This document shows, piece by piece, positions 10,956 to 20,400 of a stretch of 64,000 nt of DNA (position 1 is the first letter of the stretch; each line of letters starts with the position of its first letter). The DNA is from Auricularia sp. M13 (lineage: Eukaryota > Basidiomycota > Agaricomycetes > Auriculariales > Auriculariaceae): contig CM073203.1 of the NCBI GenBank assembly GCA_037042915.1, positions 682,001 to 746,000 on the forward strand, written 5' to 3'. The notes under the pieces were generated by a model. It searched no databases and was not told the origin of the DNA. It saw nothing but the letters and a program-made list of their open reading frames with translations. The position numbers and the translations under genes were made by a program.

Positions 10956-13900
10956 ATGGATGCTATACCTCACCTGAACAATATTATTGCGGCTTTGAAC
11001 GAGGACAGTATTACTGTCTGTTATCCCAGTAAGAGCTTACTCCTGTCTTCCGGCGTCCGGCGAATCTCATCATTTCCAGTCGCGGCGTTTGCATGGGGAT
11101 TGTATGACTATTGTAGGTCAATGAATTGGCGCTTTCGTTTCGTCTCATCATTTCGACCCAGTATTGACCGTGCGAGACGAGGTAACAGGGCTTCCGGGCG
11201 CAATGCTGCGCGTTTTTAATTCGCATTATAGGTTGAATATGTCTGGGTAAGCGGCTCCAGGATTGACGAGTCCTCAGTCATTCACCTAAACGCGCCTACA
11301 GAATAGGCCATTTCGCAGCGGGTCTTGGCTCTTCATCTGGGTATGACAAATTTTGCTCACTGCAAGAGATCGCCTGACTACATTAGGTCCGATATTATGG
11401 CCTGGCAGTTATTTCATTCAATATTGTCGCAGTGTTGGACAACGTCCGGACGACAGCGAACGAGCCCGTCGTTTTACTGCCTCGAGCCATAAAGGCACTT
11501 GCAACGAGCCAGTTACTACACTGGGTTCTTCTCTGGTCTGTTCAGGGTACGCGTAATACCCACCCTACTCTACTGAAGTCATTATTCCGTCCAGTCGCCA
11601 TGCAAATGCGTGTTTATGCTTTATACATGTCACGCCGGCTGGTGTGGGCCAATGCCTCGCTGTTTATCATGATGATCAGCCTTCAGCTTTACCTGTGGCT
11701 ACGCAGGGACCCCTTTCATTGCAAAGATACGAAGAATGTCGAATCCCCTTTGGTAGAGGCGCTGAGATGTGGGAGGGGCTACCCTGTCTATTGGATTCCG
11801 AGTGAGTCTAGTTAGCCACGCGCGAATAATTTCTCACCTCTGGATGAGTTATTTCATTTGATCTGTGGCTTGGTGGTCTTGCAACTGCCAAGTTCTTCCG
11901 AAATGTGTCGCATCCTCCTCACCTGCAGGGACAAGTCGCGCTTCTGACATTGTTTCTCCGGGACAGGTACGCGTTTTTATTTATCTATAAGCCTCTGAGA
12001 ACCAGGGCTTTAACATTTCCCTCAGTGTCATCCACTTCGCCATCTACATGATCGCCATCGTACTCTTCAATATAATTGTAAGTTTGGCAAATGAATAGAC
12101 ATGTCGGGAAACATGACGCACACCTCGGGATCAAAAATCGGATCCATTTTCCGAATGCGCCGAAAATCACTTTCTCTCTTTCCTACGCCATCCCCACCGC
12201 CGTATAACCTGTCCGCGCCATGGTGACGACCCGTAGGCAGGCCAAGGACCCCGATAGAGTGCAACATCAGCCCGAACCACCGACAAACACTGTGCAGATA
12301 CCGCCGCTGCGCATCCCACCACTTGCTCGTCACCCGGACCACGAGCCCGAACTGCAGGAGTCGCAGCCAGCGACGCCTCTGGACCCCACGACGCCACCTG
12401 ATGCATACCAGCAGTCACCGGGTGGCCTGCAGCTCGATGAGGACGAGGACGGTGCACTCGGCTCTGATGAGTGGCCTGCATCCCCTGCACCGACTGCGCA
12501 GCGCAATCGTGACCCACAGCAGTGGCCAAAGGCGAAGAATATTGCGCTAGCGCAAGCCGTCAATGCATACAACCCATATATAGCCGAGCATGGTGCCGTC
12601 ACGGCTGCCTGGAGAGACATTCAGAGTGATCTCCGAGAGGCCGGCTACGACGTCAAGCGCATCGAAACGATTCGAAAGCACATGGACGAGCTCTTGCAGG
12701 AGCAAAAGGTGTGCTTATCCATCTGCATTTACCCCTCCTTGCTCATTCTTTTTGTGCAGCGCAACGATGCTAAGGCTTCGCGGAAGTCTGGAGCCGATGA
12801 ACCTGCTGACGAACTCGTGCAGGTGTGCCCCGGCCGCCTTCCCATTGACTCACTGACATGTGCCACAGCTTCTCGTTGATATCAATTCACAGAGGGACGA
12901 CCACAACTTAACCAAGGCTACAACCGCTCGTGGCCGTGCCAAGGCGACTATGGAGCGCGAGGCCGGTGCTCAGCTCCGGGACGCGGCGATGCGAGGCATT
13001 GTGGACCGCGACACGCTGCTCGACATCACGCAGCTCCCTGGTTCGACGGCGCGCGAGAAGTCCGGTCAGCGCAAGAAGCGCCGCGCGCGGTCGCCCTCCG
13101 CATCGGACAAGGAGAATGGCAGCCCAGGCCCACGCACCAAGCGTGCACGCAAGCTCAAGGGTATGCCGGACGGCGATGACGATGCTGATGTCGTCCGAAT
13201 TTTGAAGGAGATGAACAAGGCCGATGCGAAGCTCCTCGAGCAGGCGCGCGACGAGCGGCGCGCGGCTACTGCGCAGCAGGAGGCGGTGCTCAAGATGCTT
13301 GGACAACTTGTCGATGCGACGCGTGCAGGTCAGAGTGCGCAGGTTGATGAGGAGCGTCGCAGGCAGGAGCGTCGTGAGGATCGCCAGGAGTTTATGCAGA
13401 TGTTACTTGCCATGCAGCAGATGCAGCAGAACCCTCGTCAAGCTTGAATACAGTCTAATTTTCTACATCGTAATCATCTGGGTATCCTACAAAGTACTCC
13501 TCAAGTGATGGAGGAGGGCAGTTAAAGTATTGGCTAGTCTGATTCGGGCGAAGGCAGTTGCGGGCATTAGCAAGTATGGTCCCGACCAAGTACCAGAGGC
13601 CAATAGGCTCCAGGAGCAGGCGTTGGCGGTGGTTATCAAGAAATGCCCACTGGCGTGTGACAGAGGCAAAGCCCCATTCAACGGCTTCCCGAACACGGCT
13701 CATTTCGAAGTTGAAACTCGCCTGTCCAGCCGTGAGACGGGCTCCCTTGTAGGGTACAATGACATGGCTCGTCAAGGCATAACCTGCATCACCATAGATG
13801 ACCAGGGGCTCGCCGTCGGGACCGTGTGAGTGCTGTTCAAGCCACTCCGACAGACGGCTTTCCTTGAACACCGTCGTGTCATGTCGCCGACCCTCGACGG

Positions 13901-15009
13901 GCCCAAAAACATGAATGTGCATCCCGTCTGGGGTATCAAGCGACTGATAGGCCTCGCAGTGGGCCCGCACCCAACCGTTATACGTTAAGCGCTGGTTCCG
14001 GACAGGTCGACGATGCTTTTTGCGGCGCCCATCAAGAAATGCCCAGCAGTTGGCAAGCGGTGCTCCCTTCTCGTGGATGAAGCGTGCAAACTCTGCCAGT
14101 TTGGCAGGTGTCAACCTCGTGGTATCTCCCTCCAGAAGATGGTGCCACCGCTTCCAGATGGCCTCCGCGGTCGTTCTGGCAAAGCGTCCAAAGCGTGTAC
14201 GTTCCCACCCGAACATGAGTTCTATGTCGCAGAATCGGGCAGGGTCACAGAGGCGGCGTAGTAGCATGAGAAGCGCTTCCCGCGCAGAGGTTACGCTCCC
14301 GTCGTCGCATCGGACCGGGTCCGGAAGATCCAGCACTGCTAGCAGCTTCTCGAGCTCGTCACGAGTTAGTCTGACAGTTGGTCAACGCTGCACCTTTCAA
14401 GCCACACAGAGCGCACCTAAACTGTTGATTCCATGTGCTGTTCGGATAGTCGTCCGGTTTTCGGGCGGTGCGGCGCAATTCACGTTGTAGCTGCTGTTCC
14501 TCTCTCCGTCGCTGCTTTGCTTGCTGGCGCCGCTGCTTTGAACGAGCCCCCAGAAATTTAATCAGGGCATTCCGGTGGCGAATACGACCTTCTAGGAAAG
14601 CCTCTATGGCGGACATAATGTGCTACAGCGCGGTGGAAGGGAGAAATGGCAGTTTCGATTTTTGGATCCGATTTTTGATCCCGAGGTATGACATCACATC
14701 TCGGGAAATCCCAACATGTCTAATCTCAGCTTTGGGCTGAGAGATCAACAGGGAACCTTCGGGCATTCGGATCGCGCAGGCTCGTATGTCTGTTGAGCTC
14801 GCTGCTGTTCAGTACCCGACCTGATAACAACAAGCTTGATAGAGACCGTGACATTTGTTGTCGGTTCCCGACTCATGCTTCGGCTTCGACAGGCCTACTA
14901 CGAAAAGCCCATTGACGAGGTTATCGACGTACTCGGAATCAATCTCAGGTCGAGAACTACAGTCGGCAGAAGTCGTGTTGTCGACGATACGTTCTGGGGA
15001 GATAGTTAG
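10956..15009 (+). CDS. DUF6533-type multi-pass membrane protein, carrying an intronic transposon
   Basis: Many small exons join in frame. They include 10956-11028, 11080-11112, 11162-11181, 11232-11246 and 11302-11340, and one starting at 11387. Together the first four give IAAFAWGLYDYLL followed by TVRDEVEYVW, the signature of the Agaricomycete DUF6533 domain. Later exons give VAMQMRVYALYMSRR and a membrane helix VIHFAIYMIAIVLFNII, which ends at a consensus donor (12078). Beyond the Harbinger element the frame resumes with the family's last helix and GSRLMLRLRQAYY, ending at the stop 15007-15009. Such proteins are predicted seven-helix plasma-membrane proteins of unknown function, expanded in mushrooms. 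Exon joins around 11444-11600 and 14730-14820 are less certain. Whether the gene still yields a correct mRNA depends on splicing out a 2.6-kb intron. Confidence 0.65.
12220..13447 (+). CDS. Harbinger accessory DNA-binding (Myb/SANT-like) protein
   Basis: Three exons (12220-12708, 12760-12822, 12869-13447) join at clean GT-AG introns of 50 and 46 nt into 376 residues. The N-terminal third is Pro/Gln-rich. Residues around 95-160 form a helical block, from WPKAKNIALAQAVNAYNPYI through AAWRDIQSDLREAG, like the trihelix/Myb-SANT domain of the second Harbinger protein. The rest is basic (KKRRARSP, KRARKLKG) and ends in a Gln/Met-rich coiled coil. In this superfamily the Myb-like partner helps bring the transposase to the nucleus and to the ends. 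Its stop lies 7 bp from the stop of the transposase on the other strand. No damage is visible. Confidence 0.8.
13455..14616 (-). CDS. Harbinger DDE transposase (DDE_Tnp_4 type)
   Basis: Two exons (14616-14417 and 14370-13455) around a 46-nt intron give 371 residues. The first exon encodes a strongly basic coiled helix (SKQRRQQAKQRRREEQQ). The second carries an N-terminal helix-turn-helix-like region ending FGWERTRFGRFART, then the catalytic fold. The first Asp is in CWAFLDGRRKKH, the second in VIYGDAGYAL, and the Glu in REAVEWGFASV, all with the expected surroundings for PIF/Harbinger transposases. It would cut at the terminal inverted repeats and move the element. All three catalytic residues are present and the frame is open, so the protein may be functional. 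Confidence 0.85.
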
Positions 15010-15190
15010 AATTGAATATGGAGTATCTAGTGGAACAAAAGCATCTACGTATATGTAATGGTGTACATCTACTTACGCCGCGCGACCAGTGAGTCGGTTC
15101 ACGTCGGTAAGTAGCTGTTTACATCTTTCTCAGTATTCGTGAACTTGACGTGGATCATGTGTCCAAAACACATACTCACGTGCCCTCTCG

Positions 15191-15980
15191 GCGCAACTCG
15201 TGTTCAGCTCGCGCCCGGACCACGCTCCATTCAGCGTATAGTACGATGGTGCGGGTTCAACGGGGAACACGTATTCCGACGTCGTGCATTGCGGCGTCGC
15301 ATGGTGAAGCGTTCCCGGACGCGCGGTAGCTGACCATTCGCTCAGGTGCACCAGCCAATCTATCGCCTGCCGTGACGTCCTTGAGCTTCTCAGTATATTG
15401 TATGCACACAGGCAGGCTAGCTAGCGAGAATTCCGCAAGCGTGTTTCAATGATGGCTGAGAGGATGGCAGATACGACGATGGCACTCCCGAGACTTTCTC
15501 TGCTGATACCGAGGAAAGCGCTTCTGCGAGTGTGACAACCACCCGCCACAAAGGGGATGTTTCCTCTCCCACGCATGCAAATTCGCCACATGCAGGCTCC
15601 GATGCACCCTCTAGCTCGCACTCTCGATCCTCAGGTCTGGGCAGCGGGTAGACTATTGGCCTCACAAAGTTGGGGAGAGTGTGTAGAATCGTGTTTGCGT
15701 TGGGCCTCTGTGCTGTGCTGCTTGTGGCATGGGGCAAGAGGAAGCAGGACCTTGCAGTGCATCCCCTGCCTGTGTCTACCGCGACGGAAAGCTGCCATAA
15801 TGGTAAGGAGGCTGGCAGCATAGTATTATACAAACAACATAAACGAGTTTAACTTCCCAATATGTAGTTCAGCATTATTATGGGCGGCCCATGGCAAATA
15901 CATCACTTTCTTCATTCCTTCCGCAAGAATCGATCCTCACAGGCTCAGAAACTGCGCCGACAACTTATGAACGCTCAAGA
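15191..15980 (+). pseudogene. Broken tandem copy of the following membrane-protein gene
   Basis: The segment mirrors exons 2-4 of the gene at 16192-17442. It holds LVFSSRPDHAPFSV, then a stop where the intact copy reads through, then the equivalents of VVHCGVAW and LELLSIL. After an intron-like gap comes YDDGTPETFSA, a Ser/Thr-rich stalk with one further stop, a membrane segment CRIVFALGLCAVLLVAWGK and DLAVHPLP, matching FAVHPVP in the intact copy. An exon-4-like piece ends APTTYERS against APPTYDNS. At least three in-frame stops and no clear first exon mark it as a pseudogene. It arose by tandem duplication and has drifted. Confidence 0.8.
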
Positions 15981-16153
15981 TACGAAAAATGTAGCTTGTA
16001 CGTCTTTTCCAACTGATGGCTTGACATGGTGACTACAGCCAAGGAACCGCTCAACGGTTCCGAAGCGGCGATCCATCTTCTTTATGACACTCTTGTGAGT
16101 AAAGCCACCAACGGCCATTACGGGATCTGCATGTGTCGTAGCCGCGAGCGAGA

Positions 16154-16159
16154 TATAAA
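16154..16159 (+). promoter_or_regulatory. TATA box of the single-pass membrane protein gene
   Basis: TATAAA lies 33-38 bp upstream of the ATG at 16192, a short but workable distance implying a very short leader. Confidence 0.6.
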
Positions 16160-16191
16160 CAGTCTCGGTCTCCTTGTCCTTCCTCCATCCA

Positions 16192-17442
16192 ATGCTGCGA
16201 GGTCTCCGGTTTGCTGCGCTGGCAGTCACATCCATTTTCAGGCTGAATTGCATCACATACGCGCGTGTGATCAAAGTTCTTGCGAGCGACGCCTCCATCC
16301 AGTTCTCTGGCGGATGGAAGCCCCAGTCCCACTTCAACTGGGACCCAGAGCTTGACACGCTCGGTGTTGGCGGTCCAAACAGCACGGTGTGTGCGATAGG
16401 CGATGTCTCGCGGTATACTCGGCTCGACGGAGAGTCATTCACATTCCAATTTCATGGTATGTCTCTCCTGTCTCAGTCACCTCTTGAATCTTGAGTGACA
16501 AAGGGCTCATGATGATGGTACTTGAAGGACTTTCCGCACAGCTCGTCTTCAGCTCGCGCAACGACCACGCAGCCTTCGACGTGCAATACGACGGCGCAGA
16601 CACCCCGCCGGGCGACACTTTCTCCGAGGTCGTGCATTGCGGCGTCGCATGGACCAGTCCGCGCGGGGTGCTGGAAAACCACACACTCACCTGCACCAGC
16701 CGGCAGACGACCAGCGGGCGCGACTTCCTGGAGCTTCTCAGCATATTGTAAGCGGATCTGCAGGCTTTTTCCCTCAGTGACTGAGGGGCTTTATTGGTCA
16801 TGGTAGGTACGACGATGGCAAGCCGGAAGAGGGGACCTCGACTGTTACGCAGGGCTCTTCTCTGACAACCAGCGCCAAGCTGAGAGACAACTCTGCCTCC
16901 TCCACCGGTGGAACGACTATCACTGGAGGCCCTGCGCCATCCTCTAATTGTACCGCTACCGCTGAAAGCCAGTCCTCGTCCTCCCAATCCACTAGTCTTG
17001 GAACGGCTGGGATCGTCAGAATCGCGGTTGGGACAACAATTGCGATGTGTATCTTTGCTGTGTTGTTGCTTGCATGGTGGAGGGTTCGCCGCTGCAACCG
17101 GGAGCGAGGCTTTGCGGTGCACCCAGTGCCAAACTCTGCTGAGATTTACGGTGAGAACAGGTTCAACGTGGTCAAATTGTACCGCTAATGGGGAAAGCTA
17201 ACGCGCTTACGCCCACAGTTGCAGTCGATCATGACCACGGAGGCGACATTCAGCCATGGGCATATCCTGGGCCGCAGGTAATCACGTCAAACACCGGCTT
17301 AGACGCTGCACCACCGACATACGACAACTCCAGGTAAGTTTGATATGGGTGAATCATGCGGCCCATGATCTTTGAATGGCGTTTCAGTCTGAGTTACCTG
17401 AATCGCGTGGAGCAGAAGTTCGCCCTTCTCAAGAGAGGGTAG
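16192..17442 (+). CDS. Single-pass membrane protein with secreted ectodomain
   Basis: Five exons (16192-16456, 16528-16747, 16807-17150, 17219-17333, 17388-17442) join in frame to 332 residues. An N-terminal hydrophobic stretch (LRFAALAVTSIF) is a likely signal peptide. The ectodomain has paired segments, SIQFSGGWKPQSHFNWD and later VVHCGVAWTSPRG, resembling the beta-sandwich ectodomains common in Agaricomycete surface proteins. A Ser/Thr-rich, probably O-glycosylated stalk leads to one membrane helix (TIAMCIFAVLLLAWW), a basic stop-transfer and a cytoplasmic tail with AAPPTYDNS. The architecture suggests a cell-surface sensor or adhesion protein, but the function is unknown. Intron 1 uses an AAG acceptor in my model, so that junction is the least sure. 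A decayed copy lies just upstream. Confidence 0.7.
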
Positions 17443-17846
17443 AGACACTGGCAATGTGTAATACCGTTAATTGTGAATTGGGACAGCCCGGATCCTTGTT
17501 GCTGAGGTATTTCTGTCAGGTTGAGCTTATTTTTTGATTTTATGTCGCAATATCAGAACCGGCTTTCCGTTCTGTCACCTGTGCTCTGCGCAGTCGCGCC
17601 ATCGAGCTGGGTCGGGATCACTGGCAGGTTACATCCGGCGCCGTGCCTGAAACGCTTGCTCGTCCTGCATGAGACCCCTATGAGACCCCACAGTATATGA
17701 CTACAAAATATGGGGCCTATATGGTCACGGCCACGAATAATGTTCTTCTTCGCAACTTGACGGATTTTGAGCAGAGGATCCCGAGGAACAACCTGCATTT
17801 CGGTGATGTCCGGCGTTTGCGAGTCACTCAACATGTTGCACTGGGG

Positions 17847-17855
17847 TATATATAT
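17847..17855 (+). promoter_or_regulatory. TATA box of the carboxypeptidase gene
   Basis: TATATATAT lies about 40 bp upstream of the ATG at 17894. The rest of the 450-bp interval 17443-17893 shows no gene. Confidence 0.65.
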
Positions 17856-17893
17856 CTGCAAGCTGATTAGCACGCCTTGCCCACACTGTCATC

Positions 17894-20069
17894 ATGTCCA
17901 GCTTCGCCCTCGACGCAAAAGTTCCTGCCGATGCCCTCAGCTTGCCTACGGCGGTCGGCCCCAGGCAGCAGCAGCCGACACAGGCGCGCAGGGCTCGTAT
18001 CATACGCGCGCTTGTTGCTGTGTGGCTTACCTTAGCACTGCTCCGCCACTGGAAGCTGCTCAGGGACTTCGTACCGTTCCCTGTTCCTACGCAGCAACCT
18101 GATGAATCGTTGGGCTCGTTTTATTTCACCAAAACGGACGCCAGCAGCCTCTGTGCCCGCGGACGCTCATACTCGGGCCACATTGGACTGAAGGGCGACT
18201 CCGAGGGTTCGCCGCGGAGGACGTTTTACTGGTGCGCTGTGCTTTTACGCGCTGCAACGATGCTTTCAGCATGACCGCATTTCGTTAGGTTCTTCGAGGC
18301 TCAGAATGCACCGGAAGCTGCACCTATCATGTGCGCACGCGCTGCTCGACGCCTTGCTCAGGCTGAATGCATGTAGCTTGACGTTTGGCGGCGGCCCCGG
18401 CACGTCGGGCATGTTCAACCCGCTCGTGGGTCGTGCGTGCTCATTTCAATTCACACACTCCAAGTTCTGTGCTCATTGCCCACCAGAATCCCACTGTGTC
18501 GTCGCAGGTAACGGCTCGCATCTTGAGCCTCATGAGAACGCCTGGTCCGAGAATTTTAACCTGCTGGCCATTGACCATGTGCGCGCAGTACTATACCGTT
18601 GTTATTCCTTCAGCTGACTCTATCTTAGCCTATCGGAACGGGCTTTTCGTACGGAGCGGGCGTCAACAATAGTCTGGACGCTGCGCGCGACGTGTACGAC
18701 TTCTTGCAGAAGTTCTATGTCGTGTTCCCGCAGTATGCGCGGTCGGTTGTGTGCTTATTCAGAAAGTCGACGATGCTGATTGCGCCCTCAGAAACAATTT
18801 CGTAGTTGCCTCGGGCTCGTACGGCGGGGTACGTCTTCCACATTCCTCTTGTCAATGTCGGCTGACTTCTGGCAGACATACGTCCCCTACGTCGGCACTG
18901 TCATCAACGAGCAAAATAAACTAGTCGCAAGCGGCAAGGGTCAGCCCGGCGCACAGCACATTCCTCTCGACGCGCTCATGATCAGTAACCCGTACTCGGT
19001 ATGCGCCTTACCGTCGTTTGTGTTCATGCAGAATACCGGTTGACCTAGCCCAGGACTACCTCTCCTTCACGCGCTGGTGGCTGCACCAAGCATGCTACAA
19101 CACCGACCTCTTCAACTCCACACAGTGCGCGGACGCCTATCGCGGTCTCCCGCTCTGCCTTGAGCGTGTGCAGTTCGCTTTGGAGTACCCGCTCGTGCCC
19201 AACAAGCTTGCCGCGCTGAGGACCTGTGATGCGCTTTTCGACGGCGACCGGCATGGAAAGCAGCTGGAGAACGTCAAGCTCCGTGTGCGCCCTGCATTCC
19301 AAGGCCTGCTGCCATGAGTGCTGGTGCTGATGAGGTGTTCAGTGTGATGGTAGCGTGGAAGACTGCCTGCCGCAGTTCGTCTGGATCGAAAAGTTCTTCA
19401 ACAGGCCGGAAACTAAGAAGGCGCTCGGCGTACCCGAGGAGGTCGACTTCGTCTCGCTCAGCGACCCCGTCTATCTCGACTTCCGGCGATCGGGTGATCT
19501 GTGCGTCGTCCTCATCTTGATTGCGCATGCGTCGGCATTCTGGACTCACGACGCCGTCGGACACAGCGTGCAGCAGCCTTACCTGATGTACGAGCAGCTA
19601 CTTGAGGACGGTGTCCGAGTTATGCGTGCGTGTGTCATGTCGGGCCTCGGCGCCCGCCTCTGCCAATCCAACTGACGAATACCAGACTATCTCGGCAAGC
19701 TGGACTGCAACGTTGGCTGGCCTGGCACAGTCTCTTTCGTATGTCCTTGGCTTTTTACGAGAACATGGCTGACATGAACCGCGGGCAGCTCAACCTCCTG
19801 CATTCGCCGTTCCAGGACGAGTTCCTCGCAACATCTGACGTGCCGTGGCCGACCGAAGACGTCGCCACTGTGCGCTCCATCGGTGGAGGAGGGGCTGGCA
19901 ACTTCACCCTTGTGCTCATGGCGGAGGCCGGACACATGGTGCGCCCTCCGGACCTCCAAGTTCGCGCAGGGTTGCGATCTGACAATGCCGGCAGGTTACG
20001 AGAGACCAGCCCGCCCTCGTGAAGCGCATCGTGGAGCACTGGGTGGGGAATAAACCCTGGTTTGAGTGA
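17894..20069 (+). CDS. Serine carboxypeptidase (peptidase family S10), membrane-anchored
   Basis: About a dozen short exons join into an S10 protein. Residues 30-60 hold a membrane anchor (RALVAVWLTLALLRHW) after a cytoplasmic N-terminus, suggesting a type II or uncleaved-signal form rather than a free secreted enzyme. Family marks follow in order: LTFGGGPGTSGMFNPL, ENFNLLAIDHPIGTGFSYG, the nucleophile region VVASGSYGGTYVPYVG, the Asp region YLGKLDCNVGWPG and the His region LMAEAGHMV. The triad Ser, Asp and His is therefore present. The nucleophile motif is normally GESYGG; here the Glu is Gly. It would trim C-terminal residues from peptides in the vacuole or at the cell surface. The junction before the nucleophile exon (around 18738) is uncertain; the others join cleanly. 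Confidence 0.85.
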
Positions 20070-20400
20070 GAGGGATGTACAGGGTTGTGCTCTATGGCGC
20101 ATATACTTAGGGAAGCAACGTTGACTGGAACGAATGTAGATCTTGGCAAAGATGTGATGTACTGTATCCCTGTGTATCACAGCGTATGACGCCTTGACGC
20201 GGCCGGGTTCGAGTCGGATCGACCGATTTAGCGCAGAGCTAAAGATACTGGAATGTGGCCGCAACCGTTTCCCTTTGCACGTTCCTCCATTACCAGTTCC
20301 GGGCGCCCGACAGCCAGTTTTTCAGTCGAGTACAAAGACCACAGCGCTCGCAGGAGCTGCGGGTAGGACGCATACATCCAGCCAGGCTCCCAGGCTGCCT
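20070..20400. other. Intergenic between carboxypeptidase and TRK1
   Basis: 331 bp with no gene or repeat that I can see; it must hold the 3' UTR of the peptidase and the TRK1 promoter. No TATA box stands out. Confidence 0.4.

Larger units (their letters stand above)
12097..14721. mobile_element. PIF/Harbinger DNA transposon, apparently whole
   Basis: A 2,625-bp element whose ends are inverted repeats. Both start AGACATGT and then GGGA, and share an identical inner block CTCGGGATCAAAAATCGG extending to GATCCA; the right repeat is about 9 nt longer between the two blocks. The element is flanked by AAT on both sides (12094-12096 and 14722-14724), a 3-bp target duplication. That length fits PIF/Harbinger, although TWA is more usual; a TA duplication with ends starting GACATGT is an alternative reading. 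It contains two convergent genes, a DNA-binding ORF and a DDE transposase, both open throughout. It sits in an intron of a host membrane-protein gene. Confidence 0.85.

Noticed and set aside
14722-14730. aatctcag as the acceptor of the transposon-bearing intron
   Set aside because: Possible, but it would leave only a 24-nt intron once the element is removed; the CAG at 14749-14751 gives a normal 46 nt. Kept as an alternative, not the main reading.
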